Source: Coraliomargarita sp965656715 (GTDB lineage Bacteria > Verrucomicrobiota > Verrucomicrobiia > Opitutales > Coraliomargaritaceae). From it: DNA of 64,000 nucleotides. Shown here piece by piece: positions 33,668 through 42,544 of the stretch (position 1 is its first letter; each line of letters begins with the position of its first letter). Made by a program: the position numbers and the translations under genes. A model generated the notes under the pieces. That model was not told the DNA's origin, did no database searches, and saw only the letters and a program-made list of their open reading frames with translations. The DNA lies in contig CBFHLR010000001.1 of NCBI GenBank assembly GCA_965656715.1, positions 166,080 through 230,079 on the forward strand. The letters run 5' to 3'.

Positions 33668-34447
33668 ATGGCTCGAATTTCTACACAATCTATCGCACGG
33701 CTTAAGGGCAAGCGGCCTATTGTGGCTGTTACAGCCTACGACGCGGTTATGGCGCATTTCGCAGATGCTGCGGAGGTGGACCTGCTCCTTGTCGGTGATT
33801 CCGTGGGCACCACACAGCTTGGTTTTGAGACTACGGTTCCTGTGACTATGGAGATAATGCTTCATCACACGGCTGCTGTGGCTCGTGCAAAGCCCAATGC
33901 GCTGGTGGTGGCTGACATTCCGTTTGCGACCGCGCATGACGATTTCTCAACTTTGCTCAACGCCTGTCGCCGCCTGATGCAAGAGGCTGGTGCGGAGGCG
34001 ATTAAGATCGAAGGCGGGCTTGCGCTCGCGCCGACGGTTGAGCGCCTGACAGCTGCCGGAATTCCTGTTCTCGGGCACATTGGCTTGTTGCCTCAGCAGT
34101 TTCATCAGCTTGGGGGCTATCGGAAATTTGGCCGCACGGACGAGGAAAAAGAGATTTTGGTCAAGGACGCGTTGGCACTCCAGAAGGCGGGTTGCTTCTC
34201 CATTATTTGCGAAATGATTGAGGGCACGGTTGCCGGTGCGATTGCAACCGAGTTAATGGTGCCATTGATCGGGATCGGCAGTGGCCCACACTGTGACGGG
34301 CAAATTCTGGTATCCAACGATCTGCTGGGCCTGAACTCGGGTTACATACCCTCTTTTGCGAAGCAATTTGCCCAAGTGGGCGAGCTGGTGCAGGCGGCTT
34401 TTGCCGACTATGCTGCTGAAGTGCGTAACCGAACTTTCCCTTCATGA
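33668..34447 (+). CDS. panB: 3-methyl-2-oxobutanoate hydroxymethyltransferase (ketopantoate synthesis)
   Basis: First step of pantothenate/CoA synthesis, adding hydroxymethyl from methylene-THF; 259 residues, family length. Motifs are VAVTAYDAVMAHFAD, DLLLVGDSVGTTQLGFETTVPV (metal-binding Asp), VADIPFATAH, IKIEGGLAL, VLGHIGLLPQ and IGIGSGPHCDGQIL (metal/substrate Glu-Gly block). The stop overlaps the start of gpsA by 4 bp (ATGA), implying translational coupling of two otherwise unrelated pathways. Confidence 0.95.
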   Translation: MARISTQSIARLKGKRPIVAVTAYDAVMAHFADAAEVDLLLVGDSVGTTQLGFETTVPVTMEIMLHHTAAVARAKPNALVVADIPFATAHDDFSTLLNACRRLMQEAGAEAIKIEGGLALAPTVERLTAAGIPVLGHIGLLPQQFHQLGGYRKFGRTDEEKEILVKDALALQKAGCFSIICEMIEGTVAGAIATELMVPLIGIGSGPHCDGQILVSNDLLGLNSGYIPSFAKQFAQVGELVQAAFADYAAEVRNRTFPS

Positions 34448-35442
34448 ATATCTGTATTTTAGGAGCTGGTGCCTGGGGCACCGCAATGGCGCTTCATTTG
34501 GATCGCTGCGGGCATGCGGTGACTTTAGTGCCACGTCGATTTGAACACGCGCTGGATATTGCGTCTGGGCGCGAGAACCATGACTATTTGCCAGGCTTTA
34601 CACTGCCGCACACGATACAAATCGGCTGTGAATTGGCACCCGTGCTGATGGAGGCCGAGGTCGTTTTCCTCGCTTGTCCGTCGAAAGCCTTGCGCGAGCT
34701 TTGTCTCAAGGTCGCGGATTCATTGGAAGGTGCTTGGCAGCTGCGACTGTTTGTGGTGATGTGCAAGGGCCTAGAGTTGGACAGTTTCAAGGCGCCTTGT
34801 GAGATCGTGAAAGAGTTCTTTCCGGATGTGGCTTGCGGCGTGCTCTCGGGGCCGACTTTTGCTGGTGAAGTCGCTGCGGCAAAGCCTACGGCGGTCTCGC
34901 TGGCGATTGAATCGCAACTGGATGATCCGGAGCGCTATCAGGAAGCCTTTAGTAATGAATCACTGCGTGCATATTTAACGACAGATGTTAAAGGCACTGA
35001 GCTCGGTGGCACATTGAAAAATATTTACGCGATCGCATCGGGTCTGTGTGACGGACTTCAGATGGGGGATAATGCGAAGTCTGCACTCTTAACTCGGAGC
35101 CTGAATGAGATGGTGCCGCTTGGTGTGCACCTCGGAGGAGAGCAGTCGACCTTCTATGGCCTCAGCGGCTTTGGTGATTTGGTGGCTACCTGTTCAGGCG
35201 ATTGGAGTCGGAACCGCACCTTTGGCCAACATGTTGGCGAGGGGAAGAGTCCTGCGGAGATCATTGAGAGCCAGAAGACCGTTGTGGAGGGCTATCGTGC
35301 AACGCGTTGCTTGAAAGAGTTGTGTGATCAGCAAGAGATTGATGCGCCCATACTCTCTCAAATCCATGCCATCCTCTACGAAGGCAAAGAGCCGATGGAG
35401 GCCTTGCAGACGTTGATGAGTCGAGAGCTTAAAGCCGAATAA
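34444..35442 (+). CDS. gpsA: glycerol-3-phosphate dehydrogenase [NAD(P)+]
   Basis: Reduces dihydroxyacetone phosphate to sn-glycerol-3-phosphate for phospholipid synthesis; 332 residues. N-terminal Rossmann motif ILGAGAWGTAMALHL, PSKALRELC, SGPTFAGEVAAAKPTAV, the catalytic Lys in GTLKNIYAIASG, and NAKSALLTRSLNEMVPLGV. PlsY, the acyltransferase that uses its product, is encoded at 60988. Confidence 0.96.
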   Translation: MNICILGAGAWGTAMALHLDRCGHAVTLVPRRFEHALDIASGRENHDYLPGFTLPHTIQIGCELAPVLMEAEVVFLACPSKALRELCLKVADSLEGAWQLRLFVVMCKGLELDSFKAPCEIVKEFFPDVACGVLSGPTFAGEVAAAKPTAVSLAIESQLDDPERYQEAFSNESLRAYLTTDVKGTELGGTLKNIYAIASGLCDGLQMGDNAKSALLTRSLNEMVPLGVHLGGEQSTFYGLSGFGDLVATCSGDWSRNRTFGQHVGEGKSPAEIIESQKTVVEGYRATRCLKELCDQQEIDAPILSQIHAILYEGKEPMEALQTLMSRELKAE

Positions 35443-35485
35443 CTTCACACTTCCATTTTTCTACCTAGTTCATACTTAGCTAACC

Positions 35486-36037
35486 ATGCCCGATAATAAA
35501 TACTGTAAAGTCGACCAATCTCCCATCCACCAGCGCGGCCTTTTTGCTAAGCGCGACATCAAAGAGGGCACAGATATTATCGAATACGTTGGCGAGAAAA
35601 TTACCAAAGAAGAGTCAACACGTCGTGCGCTGGCATGGGAAGAAGAAGCCCGTAAGTCGGGTGATGGTTTGGTCTATATCTTCGAGCTCGACGATGAGTG
35701 GGATATCGATGGTCGTGAGTATGAGGAGAACATCGCCAAGTATATGAACCATTCCTGCGATGGAAACTGCGAGGCGATCAATTACGAGGAAGAGGGAGAA
35801 ATTTGGATCACTGCGCGCCGTGATATCAAGAAGGGCGAAGAGCTTGTCTATGATTACGGCTACGACATGGAACACTTCCTTGATCACCCCTGTGGCTGTG
35901 GCTCCGATAACTGCATTGGCTACATCGTGCGGGAAGATCAGCGCGCTAAAGTGAAAAAGCTGCTGAAGGGTAAAAATAAGTCCAAGGGCAAGAATTCCAA
36001 AGGCAAGAAGTCTTCGAGGCAGAAAAAGAAGAAGTAA
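35486..36037 (+). CDS. SET-domain protein lysine methyltransferase-like, with Lys-rich tail
   Basis: A 183-residue protein. The SET domain covers about residues 8-135: HQRGLFAKRDIKEGTDIIEYVGEKI (SAM-binding start), the pseudoknot motifs YMNHSCDGNCEA and LVYDYGYD (catalytic Tyr), and a post-SET cysteine cluster CGCGSDNCIG that would bind zinc with an upstream Cys. A C-terminal Lys/Ser/Gly tail (KGKNKSKGKNSKGKK) of about 30 residues follows and could bind nucleic acid. The substrate is unknown; bacterial SET proteins can modify host or own proteins, including histone-like ones. It shares the strand with panB-gpsA after a 43-bp gap, and the acyl-activating gene follows 9 bp later. Confidence 0.88.
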   Translation: MPDNKYCKVDQSPIHQRGLFAKRDIKEGTDIIEYVGEKITKEESTRRALAWEEEARKSGDGLVYIFELDDEWDIDGREYEENIAKYMNHSCDGNCEAINYEEEGEIWITARRDIKKGEELVYDYGYDMEHFLDHPCGCGSDNCIGYIVREDQRAKVKKLLKGKNKSKGKNSKGKKSSRQKKKK

Positions 36038-36046
36038 GAATATCAG

Positions 36047-37690
36047 ATGACTGCTCCCACTAGACTTGATGTTGGCGAAGAAGCCTTTCAGGAGCGTCCT
36101 GAATTAAAGAGTCATTTGGCAGTCGAGAGCTTTCTCGCATTGGCGCGTAAGCCTGGGCGTGTGCTGGTAACGGATTGCACGCTGCAGCGTCGCGAAATGA
36201 AGGCTGGCTTTCTGCTGGCACTGGCTTGGATGCTGTCGCGTTTAATCCTGAAGAAGACCGATAAAAAGCGTGTGGGCATCGTGTTTCCTCCGGGGATTGG
36301 AGGCTACATCGCGAATTTGGCCGTCGTGTTTGCGGGCAAGGTGCCGGTGAACCTCAATTTTACACTGGGTCCTTCCAGTGCGGAGGCCTGTATTCGAAAA
36401 GCGGATATCGATTGCTTACTAACGGCTCAGGCGGTGAAGGCCCAAATGCCCAACTTTCCTTGGCCGAAATCGGGACTGGTCGATATTGTCTTGGAGCTGC
36501 AAGCGCTCTCTAAGCCGAAGACTATCGCTTTGCTGGCAGCGATCTATGCATTGCCTGCTAAGTTTCTTGCCAAGAGGCTGAAGGTTCCGAGCGAGGGGGA
36601 TAATGCGGAGGCTGGCTTACTCTTCACCAGTGGCAGTTCGGGGGAGCCGAAGGGCGTGGTGTTGACGCATCGCAACATTCTCGGCAATTGCATGCAGATC
36701 GATGCGTCAGGCTTATTGCCGTCTGATATCAAGATTGTCGCGAATCTTCCTATTTTTCACAGCTTTGGTTTTACTGTGACACTCTGGTATCCGCTCTTGC
36801 GTGGCTGTGGGGTGGTCTCTTTGCCATCTCCGCTGGAGGTGAAGAAGATCGCGGACGCGATTGAGGCGGAATTCGCCACTGTGCTGGTGGGCACGCCGAC
36901 CTTTTTTAAGCCTTATCTGAAACGTATCGCACCGGAGAAACTGAAGAGTCTGAAATATGTCATCGCCGGTGCGGAGAAGACTCCGGACGGCTTTGCTGAC
37001 TTATGGGAGGGAACTTTTGGAAGCACCTATTTGGAAGGCTACGGCCTAACGGAGACCTCACCGGTCGTAAGTGTGAATTTGCCGCAAGCTCCGAATGAGG
37101 GCGAATATCCCGGAGATCCAACGATTGGCAATCGTCGAGGCTCGGTAGGACGTCTGATGCCAGGACAGGCCGCACGTATTCTGAATCCGGATACAATGGA
37201 AGATTGGCCAATTGACTCGGTTGGAGTGCTCGCACTTAAAGGTCCGAATATTTTTGGAGGTTACTTGGGCGAGAAGGAGCGGACTGCTGAGGTGATGGAT
37301 GGCGAATGGTTCATCACCGGAGATTTAGCACGTATCGACACAGATGGCTTTATTTTTATCGAAGGCCGCTTATCGCGCTTCTCTAAAATTGCGGGCGAGA
37401 TGGTGCCGCATGGCACGGTAGAAGAATGCCTGAACCGAGTTTTCGGATTATTGGATTCGGAAGTGCCGATGCTTGCGGTGGTTGGTCGACCAGACGCAGC
37501 CAAAGGTGAAGCGCTAGTGTTATTGACGGCCTTTGATCTGGCACTGGATAAGGTGCGTGAGAAGCTTGCAGCCGAAGGTCTCAGTAATCTTTGGATTCCG
37601 AAGGAACTTAAGCGTGTTGAAGCAATCCCGACATTGGCAACTGGTAAACTCGACCTCAGAGCGATTAAGGCTGTCGCGACAGATGGTTAG
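36047..37690 (+). CDS. acyl-CoA/acyl-ACP synthetase-like AMP-binding protein
   Basis: A 547-residue ANL-family adenylating enzyme. Motifs are LLFTSGSSGEPKGVVLTHRN (P-loop), IFHSFGFTVTLWYPLLRG, EGYGLTETSPVVSVN, GEWFITGDLARIDTDGFIFIEGR and the C-terminal Lys in LATGKLDLRAI. It most resembles the acyl-ACP synthetase half of Aas and long-chain acyl activating enzymes, but lacks the N-terminal PlsC domain of Aas. The product may feed phospholipid acylation. The stop codon is inside a REPIN-like element (37685-37740), so the last residues could differ between strains. Confidence 0.85.
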   Translation: MTAPTRLDVGEEAFQERPELKSHLAVESFLALARKPGRVLVTDCTLQRREMKAGFLLALAWMLSRLILKKTDKKRVGIVFPPGIGGYIANLAVVFAGKVPVNLNFTLGPSSAEACIRKADIDCLLTAQAVKAQMPNFPWPKSGLVDIVLELQALSKPKTIALLAAIYALPAKFLAKRLKVPSEGDNAEAGLLFTSGSSGEPKGVVLTHRNILGNCMQIDASGLLPSDIKIVANLPIFHSFGFTVTLWYPLLRGCGVVSLPSPLEVKKIADAIEAEFATVLVGTPTFFKPYLKRIAPEKLKSLKYVIAGAEKTPDGFADLWEGTFGSTYLEGYGLTETSPVVSVNLPQAPNEGEYPGDPTIGNRRGSVGRLMPGQAARILNPDTMEDWPIDSVGVLALKGPNIFGGYLGEKERTAEVMDGEWFITGDLARIDTDGFIFIEGRLSRFSKIAGEMVPHGTVEECLNRVFGLLDSEVPMLAVVGRPDAAKGEALVLLTAFDLALDKVREKLAAEGLSNLWIPKELKRVEAIPTLATGKLDLRAIKAVATDG

Positions 37691-37740
37691 GGATCGTTAT
37701 CCTTAACGATCTCGGCACGCTAAGGATAACGTGCCCTACC
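37685..37740. repeat. REPIN-like element (family 5) overlapping a stop codon
   Basis: Outer GGTTAGGG (left) and, on the minus strand, GGTAGGG (right). Hairpins are GGATCG-TTATCCTTAA-CGATCT and GGCACG-TTATCCTTAG-CGTGCC. The loops are almost identical and the stems differ at paired positions (C-G to A-T, A-T to T-A). The TAG of the left arm is the stop of the acyl-activating gene. Being between convergent genes, it may also act as a transcription end signal. Confidence 0.85.
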
Positions 37741-37750
37741 TTTATAGCTC

Positions 37751-38392
37751 TTAAGCCTTTACCTTAAACAGAGTGCCGCCGAGGCTGCGTGGTTTTTGTT
37801 CGGATGTTGCGCTGCCGTCATCTTGGTTGATCAATTGACCGTCTTCAAAGTAGCCCGGTTCTTTACGCCAGTGCTTCTCCAGTTCGTCGTAGAGGTCGAG
37901 TAACTCCTCGAGTTCTGTGACGCGATATTCGATAGTTTTAGCGTGAGTCGCGATGGGGTATTCCTTCATCACGGTGTCGCCGGTCACCGTCTCTGTGATG
38001 CCGCGAGCTTTGTCGGCCATGGCTTGCACGCCTGGGACATTTGCCGCGCTGCCGGTCTGAATGCCTGTCGTCGCGGTGGCTACATTACTGACTGCTGCAG
38101 CATACTCGCCTGGCATCAGTGGGCGGGAGTAGTAAATGCGAAGGAGAGCATTGGCATCAGTCATGACATTGATCTCAACGACTCGGAAACCAGTGGTGAT
38201 GTATTCCTGCTTCGAAATGGACCGCAGCATATTCTCGCGTGCAAAGTAGGCTCGAGTTTCACCGGGAAATTGGATGCCGAAGATTTGTTTGTTTCGAATC
38301 GCATTGGTGTCCACGGTTACTGCAGTCGCAGTGCTCAGGACACACAGGCCAATCAGGAGGGTGAGGGTGAATTTTTGGTTTATAGGTAACAT
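37751..38392 (-). CDS. exported protein of unknown function
   Basis: A 213-residue protein with a signal peptide (FTLTLLIGLCVLSTATAV, cleavage near residue 24). The mature part has no recognised domain; it contains VDTNAIRNKQIFGIQFPGE, a Tyr-Ser-Arg-Pro-rich middle (RIYYSRPLMPGEYAAA) and a helical C-terminal half with YRVTELEELLDLYDELEKHW. It is probably periplasmic. It lies between the REPIN and the divergent ABC transporter gene, with 105 bp to the latter. Confidence 0.72.
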   Translation of the reverse strand: MLPINQKFTLTLLIGLCVLSTATAVTVDTNAIRNKQIFGIQFPGETRAYFARENMLRSISKQEYITTGFRVVEINVMTDANALLRIYYSRPLMPGEYAAAVSNVATATTGIQTGSAANVPGVQAMADKARGITETVTGDTVMKEYPIATHAKTIEYRVTELEELLDLYDELEKHWRKEPGYFEDGQLINQDDGSATSEQKPRSLGGTLFKVKA

Positions 38393-38497
38393 GATAGATT
38401 AAAGTGCTGCTTTTAAAACGTGGGGAAAGCAAATATGTTGCACACTTAGTAATTTGATTTTGTGTAACTATTCAAGTCTGTCGTCCATATACCTCTC

Positions 38498-40150
38498 ATG
38501 TTATCCTGCAAAGACCTCACGGTTGAACTCACACCCAGTGGCACTCGTATTCTGGATCGCGCCTCTGCTTATTTTAAACCGCAAGCCCTGAATGCGGTCA
38601 TCGGTCCGTCTGGATGTGGCAAAACTACCTTAGTGAAGGCGATGCTCGGTATTCTACCAAGCGAGGGTGAGGTCAATTATGCCGGTGAGTCAGTGCAGGG
38701 CAGTGAAGATCTGCAAGGAAAGCTGGCCTTTGTGCCGCAATTTAGCATCAGCCATGAGCATTTGACCGTGGAGGAAGCGATTTGCTACGCAATGGATTTG
38801 TGTGTTGCGGATAACACCGTGAAGGCAGATCGTCTTGAGGAGATCCTCAGGCGTATTGGGCTAAGTGAACATCGCTCTAAACGAGTGGGGAGTCTCAGTG
38901 GCGGTCAGTTGCGCCGTCTGGGGCTCGGGCTAGAGTTGGTTGGGGATCCACAGTGTATGGTCTGTGATGAGGTGACCAGTGGTTTGGACCCGCGCTCCGA
39001 AGATCATATTCTGGGAGTGTTACAACGCCTGCGCGATGAGCGGGAGAAGACCTTCGTCTGCATCATCCACAATTTAGCCAAATTGGACTTTTTCGACTGG
39101 ATCACGGTGGTCTTTCACGGGGCCGTGGTCTTTCAAGGTTCCTTGGATGAGTTGACTGCCTATTTCGACATTCCGGATGCCTTGCACCTCTACGATCGTC
39201 TGAACGAGCAGAGTATTGAGCATTGGCGTGATCGCTGGGCTGAGCAGCCCAATGCATCGGTCGCTTTTGAGCACGAGCCAGTGCCTGCGACGCCTCGTCC
39301 GAGTGCTGCCGAGCAAATGATGACCTTGCTCAAGCGTCGTAGCGTGTTGTTTGCACGCGACAAAGGCTATTGGCTGTTAACGCTTGGGATTACGATAGGA
39401 TTTCCACTCCTGGTGTGGATTTTTGCGATTGATGGGCTGCCACAGCTGCGCGGCGTGGATTTGAATGCGTCCTTGAGTTATCGTGAGGGGGCTGAAGCCG
39501 AAATTCGTTACAAAATTGAGGCCTTAGAAGCTGCTTCTCTAGTGACGGGGCTGATTTTCTTTCAAGTGATCTTATTGACACTGATGGGGTCCAATAACGG
39601 TGCGCGTGAAATCGCGGGTGAGCGCGAGTTGTATGAAAAGGAGCGTTTTGCTGGCTTGCGGCCGACCTCCTATGCCTTGAGTAAACTCATTTTCACTTCT
39701 GGCATCGCGTTGCTCCAAGGGCTCTATATGGCATTTTTTGTGAAGACGATGTGCGAGTTTCCTGGTCCAGTCGTGCCACAATTTGGAATACTTGCATTGT
39801 GTTGCGTGTCGATGACGGCGGTGTGTTTGGGCTTTTCAGCGACCCTGGGAGAGGCCGATAAAGCCTCACTCGTTTCGGTGTATATGGTGGGCTTTCAGTT
39901 ACCGCTCTCCGGCGTGGTGCTAGCGTTGCCAGATTTCCTTGTTTGGGTCTGTCGGCCATTTATCAACGCCTATTGGTCTTGGGCAGGCTATTTGAACTCA
40001 ATGGTTCAATCTCGTTTGTTTGATGCGTATCGAGAGCACAATTCTGAGATGATCCCAAGTTCATTGGAAGCGGCTCTTGTGCTCGTCGCTCAGTTCGCGA
40101 TTGGCGCTGGGCTGGTCTTTTGGGGTTGCCAGAAAAAACGTTGGAATTAA
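38498..40150 (+). CDS. ABCG-type half transporter (ATPase fused to ABC-2 permease)
   Basis: A 550-residue fusion. The N-terminal ATPase (1-240) has Walker A IGPSGCGKTTLVKA, the signature LSGGQLRRLGLG, Walker B CMVCDEVTSGLDPRS and the switch His in CIIHN. The C-terminal permease (about 290-550) has six hydrophobic segments and the ABC2-type TGLIFFQVILLTLMGSNNGAREIAGERELYEKERFAGLRP motif region. This NBD-TMD order is the ABCG (White/EPP) arrangement, usual in eukaryotes and found in some bacteria. The substrate is unknown; lipids or hydrophobic compounds are typical. Two exported-type genes follow within 43 bp. Confidence 0.9.
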   Translation: MLSCKDLTVELTPSGTRILDRASAYFKPQALNAVIGPSGCGKTTLVKAMLGILPSEGEVNYAGESVQGSEDLQGKLAFVPQFSISHEHLTVEEAICYAMDLCVADNTVKADRLEEILRRIGLSEHRSKRVGSLSGGQLRRLGLGLELVGDPQCMVCDEVTSGLDPRSEDHILGVLQRLRDEREKTFVCIIHNLAKLDFFDWITVVFHGAVVFQGSLDELTAYFDIPDALHLYDRLNEQSIEHWRDRWAEQPNASVAFEHEPVPATPRPSAAEQMMTLLKRRSVLFARDKGYWLLTLGITIGFPLLVWIFAIDGLPQLRGVDLNASLSYREGAEAEIRYKIEALEAASLVTGLIFFQVILLTLMGSNNGAREIAGERELYEKERFAGLRPTSYALSKLIFTSGIALLQGLYMAFFVKTMCEFPGPVVPQFGILALCCVSMTAVCLGFSATLGEADKASLVSVYMVGFQLPLSGVVLALPDFLVWVCRPFINAYWSWAGYLNSMVQSRLFDAYREHNSEMIPSSLEAALVLVAQFAIGAGLVFWGCQKKRWN

Positions 40151-40192
40151 CGCTGATCGAAACTTTCTACTACATTTTCCGTTACACAAAAT

Positions 40193-40585
40193 ATGCCTTT
40201 ATCCCGAACGAAACAAACCGGTAGCGCGCTGCCGATCGTGATCGGAGTAGTCGTCCTCATTATGGCGATTGGTCTGTATGTTGGTTTGAAATCGAATGGT
40301 GCCAGTGACCTGGAACCGTTTCCTGCAAAGAATTATTTGGAAAGCCCGGGTGACTTCCTAGGCAATTCCTATGCCTTGAATGCGCAGATCGATTCCCAGC
40401 TCCGCTGGGAAAAGGGAGTGGGACGTGTGCTGGCAGTCAAAGTGACTGGCGATAGCAAGACTCGGATCCCAGTCTTTGTGCCAGATTCGATCGGCGCGAA
40501 TGTGCACAAGGGGCAGCGTTACGAAATGGAAGTGTTAATTGAAGAAGGAGGGCTGATCTATGTTGAAGCGTTGCGTAAATATTAG
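40193..40585 (+). CDS. small membrane-anchored protein of unknown function
   Basis: A 130-residue protein with a short basic start (PLSRTKQTG) and one helix at about residues 12-30 (LPIVIGVVVLIMAIGLYVGL), so the rest is extracytoplasmic. The mature part contains a predicted OB-like beta segment (GNSYALNAQIDSQLRWEKGVGRVLAVKV; DSKTRIPVFVPDSIG). Its 3' end overlaps the next gene by 26 bp, indicating tight coupling. No family is recognised. Confidence 0.7.
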   Translation: MPLSRTKQTGSALPIVIGVVVLIMAIGLYVGLKSNGASDLEPFPAKNYLESPGDFLGNSYALNAQIDSQLRWEKGVGRVLAVKVTGDSKTRIPVFVPDSIGANVHKGQRYEMEVLIEEGGLIYVEALRKY

Positions 40586-42524
40586 TCTAGCAGCCTCGCT
40601 TGGGGCGGGATCGTTGTTGAACGGGCAGGGGATGTCCTCCTATCAGCCGCCAGCGGCACAGCCAACCCAGCGGCCAGCCACCTCGCAGGCAGGAATTAGT
40701 GCGCCGACGAGTGGTTCGTTGGAAAGTAATACATTCCTGACAATGGCCGACCGTGTCTTTAATCCGGACAGCGACTCGATGGATTTTGAGAATGGCAGCT
40801 TTGTCTGGAAGGGGCGTAGTTTCAATTTGGTGAACCAGCGGGCTTTTCGTGCGCGTCTTGAGCGTTTCTTGCTTTCTGAACCAAATGCAGATGACGAAAA
40901 TTACGCTGTTTTGATGCAGGACATTCTCGATCGTCTGTCGGTGGCACAGGTTGGTGATGAAGATGATATTCTGGAGACTTGGGAATTGTTGTTTCGAGCG
41001 TCTGAGTTCGTCTCGGATGGTGGCAATAGCACAATTGTAGCCAACCAGGTGTTCAATGCGTGGCGCATCCGTAAAGAGAGTCGCGGTGTGGCACTTTCCC
41101 AACGTGAATTGGAGCAAATTCGTGAATACCAGCAAGAAGTGGTCGCGAATCGTGCGTTGATGATTGAGAAGCTTAAGGATCGCCAGGCTCAGGAGTCCGT
41201 GCGGATGTCCGAGGGCAGCGGCAAAGGTAAGGGCAAAAAGGGTAAAGGCTCCGGCAATGATACGCAGTTAGCCAGTGAGGCAGCCTTCCGTGCGCTGGAT
41301 CTTGTAGAGACGGAGGCCAAGTTACTCGCGCTTGAGGGGCAGGCAGCCACGACCGCAATGGTCGCGAAGCTGCAGTTTCAGAGCCAGATCGTGAGCTTTC
41401 TCCAGCAACGCCGCTTTCAGCATGCGCTGGTGCTGTGTGGGTTTTATCAGTTGATTTTCAAAGGCTCTCAGCAGCAGCTCGAAGTCGGTAAAGATCAACT
41501 GCAGTCATTTTTCCCGAATAGCGACCTGAGTTTTACAGTGGATACCATCGCTTTTGTTTCAAATGAAGCAATCAATGACATCCGCAAGGGCGTGGACTCG
41601 ATCAATACGGCCTATGATGAAGACCGTCAGCTGATTGCGCTCGAGCGCCTGCAGGAAACTTTTTTCCTCGGTGAGTATGTGCCAGAGTTGAACTTAATTC
41701 CAAAGGAACAACGTCGTCACTTACTTGATTTGTATCGTTCTATGATGGAGGCCAATGAGTTGGCCGAGGCGAAGGACTACAATGGCGTCGCAGAAATGGC
41801 CGCAAAGATTCAGGCCTTGGCAAAAGATTTTCCGGTCAATCGTGTTCTATCTAGTATCGAGACCGCGAAGAGCATGAGCGACATGGCAGTGTTTGCAGCA
41901 TCGCAGTATCGGAATCTCGGTGATATTGATAAGGCTCGTGATGAGTTACAGACTGCGATCGAGATTTGGCCGTCCAATCCTGCGATTCGCGATTTCCAAC
42001 AGGAGACGACTCGAATGGCGACCGCGGGCTCGCAAGGCGTTGTCGCATTTGACGACCTTTATAAGCGTAACGATTACCGCGGCATCTATGAGAATCGTAT
42101 GGAGCTTGGCTTTGCGCTCGCTGAAGATCCACAGCGCCGCCCTTTGTTGATGGAAGTGATCGATCAAATTAGCCGAATTGAGTTGCTAGTAGCGCAGAGC
42201 ACCGAGCTGGACACTCAAGGAGAGCCTTACGCCGCTTGGGAATTGTTGGCTGAGGCGGCAAAGATCAGCGCCGATGATTCTTCACTCAACAAGGCTCGCG
42301 CCGAGTTGGCTCCACGCGTTGCAGACTTTGTGCAATATCTCGACCGTGCGGACCGCCAAGCAACTGATGGGCATCCGGCAGGTTCACTTGCAGCTTATTT
42401 GACTGCACAGGACATCTACCCTGCCAGCCGCATTTGTCGTGAGGGGATTGAAAAACAGTCCAGTCGAATCATGGCATTGGTTAAAAGCAATCAAGCTGGA
42501 GACGTAGTAACTGAAGAACAGTAG
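40560..42524 (+). CDS. large exported repeat-rich helical protein, unknown
   Basis: A 654-residue protein with a signal peptide-like start (CVNISLAASLGAGSLLNGQG). A Pro/Gln-rich stretch follows, then a long helical region resembling irregular TPR/SEL-like repeats (ELAEAKDYNGVAEMAAKIQA; LGDIDKARDELQTAIEIWPSNPA). A Gly/Lys-rich insert (SGKGKGKKGKGSGND) lies near residue 225. It starts inside the preceding gene. With the ABCG transporter upstream it may form an envelope complex, but no direct evidence is visible. Confidence 0.75.
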   Translation: MLKRCVNISLAASLGAGSLLNGQGMSSYQPPAAQPTQRPATSQAGISAPTSGSLESNTFLTMADRVFNPDSDSMDFENGSFVWKGRSFNLVNQRAFRARLERFLLSEPNADDENYAVLMQDILDRLSVAQVGDEDDILETWELLFRASEFVSDGGNSTIVANQVFNAWRIRKESRGVALSQRELEQIREYQQEVVANRALMIEKLKDRQAQESVRMSEGSGKGKGKKGKGSGNDTQLASEAAFRALDLVETEAKLLALEGQAATTAMVAKLQFQSQIVSFLQQRRFQHALVLCGFYQLIFKGSQQQLEVGKDQLQSFFPNSDLSFTVDTIAFVSNEAINDIRKGVDSINTAYDEDRQLIALERLQETFFLGEYVPELNLIPKEQRRHLLDLYRSMMEANELAEAKDYNGVAEMAAKIQALAKDFPVNRVLSSIETAKSMSDMAVFAASQYRNLGDIDKARDELQTAIEIWPSNPAIRDFQQETTRMATAGSQGVVAFDDLYKRNDYRGIYENRMELGFALAEDPQRRPLLMEVIDQISRIELLVAQSTELDTQGEPYAAWELLAEAAKISADDSSLNKARAELAPRVADFVQYLDRADRQATDGHPAGSLAAYLTAQDIYPASRICREGIEKQSSRIMALVKSNQAGDVVTEEQ

Positions 42525-42544
42525 GTTTTAAGGAAAGCGCTGCT

